Positions 7,487-15,525 are shown, numbered from the stretch's first letter. The stretch is 38,427 bases of DNA from Bacteroidia bacterium (GCA_030429835.1 JAUIGC010000011.1:1-38427), one strand, 5' to 3'. The notes: generated by a model from the sequence alone, not told the origin. Translations and numbers: made by a program.

Positions 7487-8464
7487 TTGAAAATTGTATC
7501 GCAAATAAAGGAACCGGTAAACCGGGAGATGGATCTTTTTGAAACAAAATTTCGGGAGTCCATGACCTCGAAAGTGGCGCTTCTCAATCGAATTACGTAT
7601 TATATCGTCAATAGAAAGGGAAAGCAAATGCGACCCATGTTCGTATTCCTTACAGCTAAATTATTGAATAACGGTGAAGTCAATGAGCGAACGTATCGTG
7701 GAGCATCGGTCATAGAACTGATCCATACGGCTACTTTAGTACATGATGATGTGGTGGATGAAAGCGATAAACGTAGGGGATTTTTCTCTATCAATGCTTT
7801 ATGGAAAAATAAGATTGCCGTTCTCGTTGGGGATTACTTGTTGTCCAAAGGATTATTACTTTCTATCGACAATGGAGATTTTGATTTACTTCGGATAATC
7901 TCTGTTGCCGTACGCGAAATGAGCGAAGGGGAGCTGTTGCAAATTGAAAAGGCCCGTAGATTGGATATCACGGAAGAAGTGTACTACGATATCATTCGCC
8001 AAAAAACGGCCACGTTGATAGCCGCCTGTTGCAGTTTGGGTGCATGTTCCGTAAAACCCGATAGCGAAGATGTGGAAACCTTCAGAAAATTTGGGGAGTT
8101 GTGCGGTATGGCTTTTCAGATAAAAGATGATCTCTTTGATTACGGGGAGGAGAAAATTGGCAAACCTACAGGAATCGATATCAAGGAGCAAAAAATGACC
8201 CTTCCATTAATTTATGCCCTAAATCACTGTTCTAAAAAGGAGAAAAGCTGGCTCATCAATTCCGTTAAAAACCACAACAAGAACAAAAAGCGGGTAAAAG
8301 AGGTTATAGCTTTTGTTAAACAAAAAGGCGGCCTGGATTATGCCGTTACCAAAATGCTCCAATTTAAGGACGAAGCGCTATCCTTACTGCAACAATACCC
8401 AGAATCTGACTACAGGGATTCCTTGGAACTTATGGTAAATTATGTGGTAGAGCGTAAAAAATAA
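7487..8464 (+). CDS. Polyprenyl diphosphate synthase
   Basis: A trans-prenyltransferase of 325 residues that extends allylic diphosphates with isopentenyl diphosphate. Both Asp-rich motifs are present: DDVVD at 87-91 (first) and DDLFD at 214-218 (second). The GKQMRPMFVF stretch (45-54) is the usual diphosphate-binding Lys/Arg region. The first motif lacks bulky residues immediately before it (ATLVHDD), typical of long-chain enzymes such as octaprenyl or heptaprenyl synthases making the menaquinone side chain; chain length is inference. The start is a TTG (TTGAAAATT). The C-terminus is full. It is not obviously in an operon with rlmN, given the 95-base gap and its own -7 element. Confidence 0.92.
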   Translation: MKIVSQIKEPVNREMDLFETKFRESMTSKVALLNRITYYIVNRKGKQMRPMFVFLTAKLLNNGEVNERTYRGASVIELIHTATLVHDDVVDESDKRRGFFSINALWKNKIAVLVGDYLLSKGLLLSIDNGDFDLLRIISVAVREMSEGELLQIEKARRLDITEEVYYDIIRQKTATLIAACCSLGACSVKPDSEDVETFRKFGELCGMAFQIKDDLFDYGEEKIGKPTGIDIKEQKMTLPLIYALNHCSKKEKSWLINSVKNHNKNKKRVKEVIAFVKQKGGLDYAVTKMLQFKDEALSLLQQYPESDYRDSLELMVNYVVERKK

Positions 8465-8546
8465 TTTATAGTTTTCCTTGTTAATTTTCTATTTTTTAAT
8501 AGGTTAAAAATATTCTTAATCACAAGACAACTATATTGTACATGAA

Positions 8547-8586
8547 TGCGTCTATTTCATAGAAGACTTTAAAAGATTTGAAAATT
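8547..8586 (+). repeat. Upstream copy of the sigma-gene promoter/start repeat
   Basis: About 40 bases beginning TGCGTCTAT and containing ATAGAAGAC and TTAAAAGATTTGAAAATT match 10614-10654 with only one substitution and a 3-versus-4-base variable spot. The downstream copy contains the TTG start of the sigma-factor gene. Here the same TTG (8578-8580) opens only MKICLF before a stop at 8596-8598, so it looks like a start-codon relic or a duplicated regulatory segment. Confidence 0.8.
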
Positions 8587-8593
8587 TGTCTTT

Positions 8594-8609
8594 TTTGATT
8601 TAAATCAAA
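8594..8609. promoter_or_regulatory. FNR/CRP-type palindrome before the hydrolase gene
   Basis: TTTGATTTAAATCAAA is a perfect 16-bp palindrome. Its core TTGAT-N4-ATCAA (8595-8608) equals the consensus of FNR-type regulators of the CRP family. It ends 31 bases before the ATG at 8641, so it could act as an operator for that gene. No such regulator gene is in the window. Confidence 0.5.
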
Positions 8610-8640
8610 GTCGGTCAATTAAAATAATTCTGTTTATTAG

Positions 8641-10575
8641 ATGAACAACCACCGCTATGGTAAAATCCAATTTACACTGGTTGTAAGCCTACTACATGTT
8701 AGTATTTGCTTAGCTCAAACCTATCAGGCCGGATTTAAATCTTTCCAATTAAAAGACAGTACAAGAATATACAAACCGAATACAGAACCAACCGACAACC
8801 TACATTATCGTCCTGTCGATTTGGACATTTGGTATCCATCAAGCGAAAAAAAAGATAAAGCATTGAAATTCGGGGATTTGTTCAGCCTATTTGAACAAAG
8901 AGCCGTTAACTATCAGGATGACCAGGATTATTCTGGAATAACTAATGAACTTGCACAGTTTTATGTTTCCGAATTAGGTGTAGGTGCGGATGGTCAAAAA
9001 TTATTGAACATTCAAACAAACAGCTTTTCTGACGTCGAACCTTCCTCAATTAAACATCCTGTCATCATTTATATGGCAGGTTTAAACGGAATGGGATTTG
9101 AAAACTATAAAATCCTTGAAAAACTGGCGCAAAACGGGTTTTTAGTTGTTTCTGTTTGGTCCGTTGGTCGCTACCCCGGTGACATGACCAATCAAAAAGA
9201 TGACATGCTCGAACAAGTTTACGATGCCGAATTTGCAATTCACTATCTAAAGCAAAACAGTTCTTTTAATGTAGATTTTAATACTATCGGTGTAATTGGT
9301 TGCAGTTGGGGAGGAATGAGTACAGCGGTTTTTGTCAACAGAAATCCATATACAAAAGCCCTTGTTTCATTGGACGGGACAGAAACCCATTATTTTGGGG
9401 AAGAAGAGGAGAATGACCGATTTATTCAAGAAATCCACGATTCAAAACTTTTAGAACCAAAGAGTCAAAACGTAAAATATCTTTACCTGGAAAGTGGCGA
9501 TAAACTTGACGAGTTCCAACCTTTAAAAGACTATAATTATTTTCGGGAACTTAATTCCGAAAAATACTATTTGCGTTTTACAAATGGTACCCATGCGGAC
9601 TTTACTTGTATTCCTTCGATACTTGATGCTTCAGAAAATTCTATAAAAATTTATAGCGAAATTGAGCAATTGACCATTGCCTTTTTTAAAAAGGCATTAG
9701 AAAATGAGGATGTTTTTAAACCAGTTTGGGAAAACATAAGTACATTAAGCTATGTCAACAAGGAACTATATGACATTTCGATTAGGCCCAATGCAGCAAC
9801 TGAAATAACGGGTATTGTTCTAGATAATAAAAATGATACGCCTTTACCCTACGTAAATATTGGGATTTTAAACAAAGAAATTGGAACAGTAACAGATACC
9901 GAAGGGAAGTTTACTCTCATTTTAAAAGAGGGATTTGAAAACGATACCATAAGAATTTCATCAATAGGTTATAAACCCGTTGAGTTTTTGGTCAGGGGCA
10001 TAGCTCAAAAAACATGCTCGATTTCAATAAAACTTAAAGAACAAATAAATGAATTGGAAGAGGTTGTCGTTTCAGCAAAGGCATTCAAGAAAAAAATACT
10101 CGGAAACAAAACCGAATCGAAATTCATCAGTACAGGGTTTAGTTATGACCAGCTTGGTGCAGAAATGGGCGTTAAAATCAACATTCGAAAAACTCCGACA
10201 TTTGTGGATGCTTTTAACTTCAACGTTCCTTATAACAGGTTAAGTTCAAAATCCACTTTTAGGATCAATTTTTATAACGTTGAAAACAATAAGCCAAAAG
10301 AAAATATCCTTTCTGATAATATTCTTGTTTCAATGGAACCAGAACAGGTTGGAAAAATAACTGTAGATTTAAAACCCTACAACATAGTTTTGAATAATGA
10401 TGTAATCGTTTCTCTTGAATGGGTAGAAACAGAAAGGGAAAATAAGAAGGATGAAGCTATATTTTTTTCTCTTGGAATGTTCAACAGTGGGACACTTTTT
10501 AAAAAATCAAGTCAATCGAAATTCAAGAAATATAATAATATGGGAGTAGGATTCAACCTAGATGTCAGATATTAA
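8641..10575 (+). CDS. Exported alpha/beta hydrolase fused to a carboxypeptidase-regulatory-like domain
   Basis: A 644-residue exported protein. Residues 1-25 are a signal peptide (hydrophobic core FTLVVSLLHVSICL, cleavage near LAQ). Residues about 55-350 look like an alpha/beta hydrolase related to dienelactone hydrolase or PAF-acetylhydrolase types. The nucleophile is Ser222 in GCSWGG, the acid is probably the Asp in SLDGTE (245) or near GDKLDEF, and the histidine is His318 in NGTHADF. Residues about 388-466 form a CarboxypepD_reg-like beta-sandwich (ITGIVLDNKNDTPLPYVNI, GTVTDTEGKF, ISSIGYKP), followed by ELEEVVV as after such domains in TonB-linked proteins. Residues 480-644 are beta-rich and unassigned. 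The substrate is unknown. The gene is visibly more AT-rich than its neighbours and stands between two copies of a sigma-gene start repeat, suggesting later insertion. Confidence 0.8.
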   Translation: MNNHRYGKIQFTLVVSLLHVSICLAQTYQAGFKSFQLKDSTRIYKPNTEPTDNLHYRPVDLDIWYPSSEKKDKALKFGDLFSLFEQRAVNYQDDQDYSGITNELAQFYVSELGVGADGQKLLNIQTNSFSDVEPSSIKHPVIIYMAGLNGMGFENYKILEKLAQNGFLVVSVWSVGRYPGDMTNQKDDMLEQVYDAEFAIHYLKQNSSFNVDFNTIGVIGCSWGGMSTAVFVNRNPYTKALVSLDGTETHYFGEEEENDRFIQEIHDSKLLEPKSQNVKYLYLESGDKLDEFQPLKDYNYFRELNSEKYYLRFTNGTHADFTCIPSILDASENSIKIYSEIEQLTIAFFKKALENEDVFKPVWENISTLSYVNKELYDISIRPNAATEITGIVLDNKNDTPLPYVNIGILNKEIGTVTDTEGKFTLILKEGFENDTIRISSIGYKPVEFLVRGIAQKTCSISIKLKEQINELEEVVVSAKAFKKKILGNKTESKFISTGFSYDQLGAEMGVKINIRKTPTFVDAFNFNVPYNRLSSKSTFRINFYNVENNKPKENILSDNILVSMEPEQVGKITVDLKPYNIVLNNDVIVSLEWVETERENKKDEAIFFSLGMFNSGTLFKKSSQSKFKKYNNMGVGFNLDVRY

Positions 10576-10613
10576 AATTATTTTTTAACTCGGGCAACCA
10601 AAACAATTTTATC

Positions 10614-10654
10614 TGCGTCTATAAAAATAGAAGACCTTAAAAGATTTGAAAATT
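10614..10654 (+). repeat. Downstream copy of the promoter/start repeat
   Basis: Partner of 8547-8586. It holds the leader and the first codons (TTG AAA ATT, from 10646) of the sigma-factor gene. The two copies flank the hydrolase gene as direct repeats about 2.07 kb apart. Confidence 0.8.
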
Positions 10655-11209
10655 ATACCCTTTTATAAAAACGAACGGCAGCTTATAAAGAAAGCCATAG
10701 ATGGGAACAGGGAGGCCCAAAAGACTTTATATGCCAAACATGCACCAAAAATGTTAAGCGTATGCAGACAGTATATAAAGGATATACACTTTGCAGAGGA
10801 TGTAATGATACAAGGGTTCGTAAAAATGTTCAAACATTTGGAGTCCTTTAAATTTGAAGGAAGTTTTGAAGGCTGGTTAAGAAGAATTATGATAAGGGAA
10901 AGTATCTCCTTTCTTAGAAAACAACAATTCGTTGTATACGATGATGAGGTATTTGAGCACAACCAGTCTACAAGTTCGGAGTTAACGACAGATTTGGATA
11001 TAGAGCACATACAGAGGCTTATAGACGCCTTACCGCAAGGATATAAAATGGTGTTTGTTCTGTATACTGTAGAGGGGTACAAACATCAGGAAATCGCAAA
11101 TATGTTGGACATCTCGGAAAGCACATCTAAAACACAATTGTTTAAGGCAAGAAAAATGCTTCAAGAAAATTTAGAAAAACAAAATATCATCGGTTATGGA
11201 ACCAGATAA
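10646..11209 (+). CDS. ECF-type RNA polymerase sigma factor
   Basis: A 187-residue sigma-70 family protein of the extracytoplasmic-function type. Region 2 covers about residues 25-95 (YAKHAPKMLSVCRQYIKD, FAEDVMIQGFVKMFKHL, FEGWLRRIMIRESISFLRK). Region 4 covers about 118-175 (IDALPQGYKMVFVLYTVEG, HQEIANMLDISESTSKTQLF), whose helix-turn-helix reads the -35 element. The TTG start at 10646 is chosen because MKIIPFYKNERQLIKKA is the natural beginning and the next Met is inside region 2. The end overlaps the next gene by 14 bases, the usual sigma/anti-sigma coupling. A repeat of its own leader and start lies at 8547-8586. Confidence 0.93.
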   Translation: MKIIPFYKNERQLIKKAIDGNREAQKTLYAKHAPKMLSVCRQYIKDIHFAEDVMIQGFVKMFKHLESFKFEGSFEGWLRRIMIRESISFLRKQQFVVYDDEVFEHNQSTSSELTTDLDIEHIQRLIDALPQGYKMVFVLYTVEGYKHQEIANMLDISESTSKTQLFKARKMLQENLEKQNIIGYGTR

Positions 11210-11966
11210 ATTTGAAAAATACATAAAGAGCAAAATGAACGAACGGGAGATTTCTCCTTCGGACGGAGCATGGGATAAAATTTCCGGCCAAATCAATAGC
11301 TCAAAGAAACAAGGTAAGCCTGCTTACTTTTGGATAGGAGTTGCAGCTAGTTTGTTGGTGTTGATAAGTCTTTCCTTCTTTTATTTTGATTCGGACAACG
11401 GAGTTCCCAAAATTGAAAGTACTACGATTGTGGAAACCCAAAAATCAACTTCAGAGGATAAAATGGAAAATCGGGAAACGTCCGTTGACCAAATTAAAGA
11501 GGTGCCGAAGGCCTTAGTGGTGCAGGAAAAAACATTAAAAGTATTGGATGGAGGTAACACGGAAACGGATTTCCAAAAGAAAGATGAAGAGATGGAGAAC
11601 ATTGTAAAGGAAAATAAGTCTTTGGCTAACAATACGCATAAAAAAGGATTTTTGGAAACTGACCAAAAGCCTAATCTAATACCCTTGGATGTTTTGGATG
11701 CGAAAATAGCGGAAGTAATTGCCCAAGTTGATGCTATTGAGGCCAAAGGAGAAGTTTCTGACGCGGAGGTGGATTCTTTATTGCAGAAAGCACAACGTGA
11801 CATTTTAAGGGAAAAACTATTTAATAAAGATAACACCGTTGATGCCATAGCCTTGTTAACAGAGGTTGAGGAAGAACTTGATCAATCCTTCCGAGACCAG
11901 ATTTTTGAAACCCTTAAGGTTGGGTTTCTAAAAGTGAGGACTGCCGTTGCGGACCGTAACAATTAA
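11196..11966 (+). CDS. Probable anti-sigma factor, single-pass membrane protein
   Basis: The 256-residue product overlaps the ECF sigma gene by 14 bases. Residues 1-40 are a cytoplasmic N-terminus (MEPDKFEKYIKSKMNERE, then DGAWDKISGQI). One membrane helix is at about 44-64 (YFWIGVAASLLVLISLSFFYF). The rest is a charged periplasmic part rich in Glu, Lys and Asp, with coiled-coil-like stretches near 155-235. This is the layout of Bacteroidota anti-sigma proteins, in which the N-terminus binds the sigma factor and the periplasmic part senses envelope state. No zinc HxxxCxxC motif is seen. The function is inferred from topology and position. It is followed by an outer-membrane protein gene that may be its target or partner. 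Confidence 0.75.
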   Translation: MEPDKFEKYIKSKMNEREISPSDGAWDKISGQINSSKKQGKPAYFWIGVAASLLVLISLSFFYFDSDNGVPKIESTTIVETQKSTSEDKMENRETSVDQIKEVPKALVVQEKTLKVLDGGNTETDFQKKDEEMENIVKENKSLANNTHKKGFLETDQKPNLIPLDVLDAKIAEVIAQVDAIEAKGEVSDAEVDSLLQKAQRDILREKLFNKDNTVDAIALLTEVEEELDQSFRDQIFETLKVGFLKVRTAVADRNN

Positions 11967-12060
11967 TTATCAATACCATTAGAGATTTCCTTAAGCTCCA
12001 TAATTTACTATGGGGAGTGGGACTGGAGTTTATTCATCAAAAATCAAAATCAATTGAAAA

Positions 12061-13140
12061 ATGAGAACAATTACAACATTTTTATTATTTGTCATTACGC
12101 TGTTTACCCTAAATTCCCTAAATGCACAGCAGGACTATAAGGCGAAAATAGAAGCGCTAAAAGAGCAAAAGGAAAAGATTACCGAACAGGAAAAGGAAGC
12201 GTTGAAATTTGAGGTTTCGGAAATTAACCAACGCTTTGACCAGGGGTCTATTTCCGTTCAGGAAGCAAGTACCTTAAAGGAAGCTGCGGCAAAAAAAAGA
12301 GCCTTGAATATTGAAAATAGGTTGGCGATAATTGATAATAAAATCGATCTGCTGGAACGTAACCAAGGCGAATTACTTACTGATATTTCCTCGGATTCCA
12401 TTTCTGATGGGCAAATACGTATTGGAATAGATTTTAATGGCAAAGAAGGGGAAAGTTTCATATTTAACACGAGAAATTGGAAGCGTGAATTAAAGTATGA
12501 CCGAAGAACGTATTCCGATTTTGTGCTCGCTGTTGGTTTTAACAACGCTATAATCGAAGGGCAGTCCTTGAACGATTCCCCCTACCAACTTGCGGGAAGC
12601 CGTTTTTTTGAATTGGGCTGGCAATGGCGCACCCGAGTTTTTCAGAACACGAATTTTCTAAGATTAAATTATGGTTTCTCTTTTCAGTTCAATGGGCTCA
12701 AAATTAAGGACAACCAATATCTCGTATTAAATGATCAGGGAAACGCGGAACTACAGGATTTCGACTTTGAATTGCAAAAAGCGAAGTTTAGAATGGATAA
12801 TCTTGTTTTTCCGGTTCATCTAGAATTTGGTCCCTCCAAACTTAAGAAAACAGAAAAGACTATGAGATATTCATTGCACAACCAATTTCGTTTGGGTATC
12901 GGTGCCTATGGTGGTTTTAACCTCGGAACTCGACAAAAGCTGAAATATGAACAGGATGGCGATAAGGTAAAGGATAAGTTGAAAAGAGATTACAATACCA
13001 ACGATTTGATTTACGGACTAAGTGCCTATGCGGGTTTCGATGGTGTACTGCTATATTTAAAATATGATTTAAATCCCATTTTTAAAGATGCCGCTGTGGA
13101 GCAAAGAAATGTATCTCTCGGACTTAGGTTTGACCTTTAA
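12061..13140 (+). CDS. Outer-membrane beta-barrel protein with N-terminal coiled coil
   Basis: A 359-residue exported protein of unknown function. Residues 1-22 are a signal peptide (FLLFVITLFTLNSLNAQQ). Residues about 25-105 form a charged coiled coil (KAKIEALKEQKEKITEQEKE and onward). From about 120 to the end the sequence alternates in strands with aromatic residues (FELGWQWRTRVF, FLRLNYGFSFQFNG, LRLGIGAYGGFNLG-like stretches). It ends GLRFDL, a C-terminal aromatic/hydrophobic pattern typical of Bacteroidota outer-membrane barrels. It follows the sigma/anti-sigma pair by 94 bases and is probably part of the same envelope-stress cassette. A small hairpin (11996-12015) without a T tract lies in that gap. 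Confidence 0.7.
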   Translation: MRTITTFLLFVITLFTLNSLNAQQDYKAKIEALKEQKEKITEQEKEALKFEVSEINQRFDQGSISVQEASTLKEAAAKKRALNIENRLAIIDNKIDLLERNQGELLTDISSDSISDGQIRIGIDFNGKEGESFIFNTRNWKRELKYDRRTYSDFVLAVGFNNAIIEGQSLNDSPYQLAGSRFFELGWQWRTRVFQNTNFLRLNYGFSFQFNGLKIKDNQYLVLNDQGNAELQDFDFELQKAKFRMDNLVFPVHLEFGPSKLKKTEKTMRYSLHNQFRLGIGAYGGFNLGTRQKLKYEQDGDKVKDKLKRDYNTNDLIYGLSAYAGFDGVLLYLKYDLNPIFKDAAVEQRNVSLGLRFDL

Positions 13141-13171
13141 GAATTAAGTTTTTTGTTTATTTGAGTTAGTT

Positions 13172-13198
13172 AGGACATATCCAAAGAGGGTATGTCCT
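13172..13198. terminator. Hairpin terminator between convergent genes
   Basis: Stem AGGACATATCC (13172-13182) with GGGTATGTCCT (13188-13198), five-base loop and one G-U pair, followed by ATTTAATTTT. It lies between the outer-membrane protein gene and the opposing zinc-ribbon gene and could serve the first, perhaps both. Confidence 0.7.
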
Positions 13199-13200
13199 AT

Positions 13201-13443
13201 TTAATTTTCAATAGCCGTGGTCATAGATTCGCTAAACTCTTCTGGGTAATAGACTCGTTTGCAATGACTGCACTCCACAATTTTCGATGAGGAAATTTTA
13301 AAGAGCTTTATCCAAAATAAATGAAAATAATTTGAAGAAATAAAAGCACTTAGAGTGCCCGTTTGGTTACAGTAAGGACAAGAAACGCCATAGAGAAGTT
13401 TGGTTTCGGATTTGCCAGGTCGTGTTCCAAAGAAAAGAATCAT
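13201..13443 (-). CDS. Zinc-ribbon protein
   Basis: An 80-residue protein with two CxxC knuckles: Cys22/Cys25 (SCPYCNQTG) and Cys58/Cys61 (ECSHCKRVYYPEEF), separated by a hydrophobic stretch rich in Phe, Leu and Ile. This is the arrangement of small cytoplasmic zinc ribbons that begin MI-FFGTRPG in Bacteroidota. Its function is unknown; a nucleic-acid or protein contact role is only a guess. It is a single gene divergent from dnaG, with a -7-like element on the minus strand at 13463-13470 (TACATTTG), 20 bases before the ATG. Confidence 0.8.
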   Translation of the reverse strand: MILFFGTRPGKSETKLLYGVSCPYCNQTGTLSAFISSNYFHLFWIKLFKISSSKIVECSHCKRVYYPEEFSESMTTAIEN

Positions 13444-13462
13444 ATTTTTCCCTTATTTTCAC

Positions 13463-13470
13463 CAAATGTA
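13463..13470 (-). promoter_or_regulatory. -7 promoter element for the zinc-ribbon gene
   Basis: Read on the minus strand this is TACATTTG, a TAnnTTTG match 20 bases upstream of the ATG at 13443. No good -33 element is visible. Confidence 0.4.
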
Positions 13471-13520
13471 ATAATTTTAAAAGCTCTTTTGGAGGGTAGT
13501 CCATTGTCCAATAATTCAGA

Positions 13521-15503
13521 ATGATTTCCAAAACCACCATAGATCAAGTATACGAAACCGCCCGTTTAGAGGAGGTCATAGGTGATTTTGTACAACTTAA
13601 AAAGTCGGGCTCTAACTTTAAGGGATTAAGTCCGTTTTCTGATGAGCGCACTCCTAGTTTTATGGTCTCACCGGTAAAACAGATCTGGAAGGACTTTAGT
13701 AGTGGCAAAGGAGGGAATGTGGTAGCTTTTTTGATGGAGCACGAACATTTTACGTACCCTGAGGCCATTAAGTATTTGGCAAAAAAATATAATATAGAAG
13801 TAGAGGAGACGGAACAGTCCAATGAGCAAAAGGAGCAAGCCGATGAACGTGAGAGCATGTACCTTGTTTCTGAGTATGCCCAAAAATATTTTAAGGACAT
13901 TTTATGGATGTCTGAACTGGGCAAGGCAATTGGGTTAAGTTATTTTAAGGAACGCGGATTTACGGAGGAAACCATCCAAAAATTTGGCCTTGGTTACTGC
14001 TTAGATCAGTGGGACGGATTTACAATGGCGGCCCTGGACAATGGCTACAAGTTGGATTATTTGGAAAAAACGGGGCTAACGATTGTTAAGGAAGATTTAA
14101 ACAATCCAAATAACCCCAAAAAGTTCGACCGTTTTAAAGGTAGGGTGATGTTCCCAATTCACTCCTTGAGCGGCAGGGTCTTGGGGTTTGGAGGGCGTAT
14201 TCTCACGAATGACAAAAAGGCGGCCAAGTATTTAAACTCACCCGAAAGTGAGATTTACCATAAAAGCAAGGTGCTTTACGGTATTTACTTTGCAAAACAA
14301 GCGATTGCCAAAGAGGATAATTGCTATTTGGTTGAGGGATATACCGATGTTATCCAATTTTATCAACGGGGAATACATAATGTAGTTTCTTCCAGTGGAA
14401 CGGCCCTAACACCGGAACAGATTCGTTTGATCAACCGTTTGACCAAAAACATCACGGTATTATTTGATGGGGATGCCGCCGGATTGCGAGCCTCGCTTCG
14501 TGGTATCGACTTGATATTGGAACAGGGGATGAATGTACGCATTTGTACTTTTCCAGAAGGTGAGGATCCTGATAGTTTTGCCAAGAATAATGAATTGGAG
14601 GAGGTAGAACAATACCTCAAGGAGAATTCTAAAGATTTTATTAGGTTCAAAGCATCCCTGTTGGTCAAGGAAGCATCGGATGACCCCATTAAGAGGGCCG
14701 AAACGGTCAGGGATATTGTCCATAGTATTTCTAAAATACCCGATACAATAAAAAAAGAAATCTATGTACAGGAATGTGCGCAGATTATGAATATTTCTGA
14801 GAATGTGCTCTTCAGTACGCTGGCACAAATGGGTAAAAAGGACCAAGCCGAAGCAATAAAAAGGGAAAAGCAAGAGCAAAAGGCCTTTGATGTTGTTAGA
14901 AATGAACCTATAGGGGAGAAGGTAGATGTGCAATATGAATTGGAACGAAAAATTATAGAAAGTCTATTGCTTTATGGAGATCAAAAAGAGGAATTTGAGG
15001 ATTTGGTCCTAAAGGAAAATGAAAGTGGAGATTTGGTTTTGGAACCTGAATTATCAAAAATAAAAGTATATGAAAAAGTGTATTTGGACCTACAAGAAGA
15101 TGAGATAGAGCTTGCGACTCCCAACTTTAGGGATGTTTATTATAAACTGATAGCCTACTTAAATGAAAGTGAAGATTTTAAGGTAAGTGATTTTATAGCG
15201 GAACTAGAACAGGATATGGCCAATGAAGTGTCTTCTATCTTGATGGAAGAAGAGCGCTATACCTTGCACAATTGGGAACGGAAGGATATTTACCCAAAGG
15301 CGAAGGATATTGGAATAGCCCAATTGGTGAGCGAAACCATTCTTACGTTACGATGTTATTTAATCAAGAAAAGAATGCAGACTTTGCAAAGCGAAACGGA
15401 AAATCCTAGGCAAGAGGACAACAAGGAAATTTTGGAGGAAATTATGAACTATTTACAGCTGAATAAATTATTGAACCAAAAGCTGAACAGGGTATTGTCT
15501 TAA
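13521..15503 (+). CDS. dnaG: DNA primase DnaG, without zinc ligands
   Basis: DnaG makes RNA primers for DNA replication and binds the DnaB helicase through its C-terminus. The 660 residues show the N-terminal CHC2-type domain (1-100), then the TOPRIM catalytic core (about 240-345) with LVEGYTDVIQFYQRG and VLFDGDAAGLRASLRG, where the conserved Glu and DxD metal ligands are visible. A helical helicase-binding region comes last. The four zinc ligands are missing. The usual CPFH is SPFS (Ser37, Ser40), and the usual CFGC is DFSS (Asp58, Ser61). The fold residues around them (TPSFMVSPVKQIW, GKGGNVVAFLM) are kept, so the domain probably folds without zinc. The gene ends at a strong hairpin. Confidence 0.96.
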   Translation: MISKTTIDQVYETARLEEVIGDFVQLKKSGSNFKGLSPFSDERTPSFMVSPVKQIWKDFSSGKGGNVVAFLMEHEHFTYPEAIKYLAKKYNIEVEETEQSNEQKEQADERESMYLVSEYAQKYFKDILWMSELGKAIGLSYFKERGFTEETIQKFGLGYCLDQWDGFTMAALDNGYKLDYLEKTGLTIVKEDLNNPNNPKKFDRFKGRVMFPIHSLSGRVLGFGGRILTNDKKAAKYLNSPESEIYHKSKVLYGIYFAKQAIAKEDNCYLVEGYTDVIQFYQRGIHNVVSSSGTALTPEQIRLINRLTKNITVLFDGDAAGLRASLRGIDLILEQGMNVRICTFPEGEDPDSFAKNNELEEVEQYLKENSKDFIRFKASLLVKEASDDPIKRAETVRDIVHSISKIPDTIKKEIYVQECAQIMNISENVLFSTLAQMGKKDQAEAIKREKQEQKAFDVVRNEPIGEKVDVQYELERKIIESLLLYGDQKEEFEDLVLKENESGDLVLEPELSKIKVYEKVYLDLQEDEIELATPNFRDVYYKLIAYLNESEDFKVSDFIAELEQDMANEVSSILMEEERYTLHNWERKDIYPKAKDIGIAQLVSETILTLRCYLIKKRMQTLQSETENPRQEDNKEILEEIMNYLQLNKLLNQKLNRVLS

Positions 15504-15525
15504 TTTTTAAGATATGTAGTAAATA

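Noticed and set aside
8547-10654. Insertion sequence or transposon carrying the hydrolase gene
   Set aside because: Direct repeats flank the gene, but there are no terminal inverted repeats and no transposase or integrase frame; the repeat is also too long and too diverged for a fresh target-site duplication.
11996-12015. Hairpin CTCCATA/TATGGGG between the anti-sigma and outer-membrane genes as a terminator
   Set aside because: Short stem with a wobble pair and no T tract after it; it may be a leader structure at most.
14460-14933. A 157-codon minus-strand frame inside dnaG
   Set aside because: Opposite the conserved TOPRIM region and rich in Leu/Phe/Ile as expected from the reverse of an acidic coding frame; no sign of independent coding.
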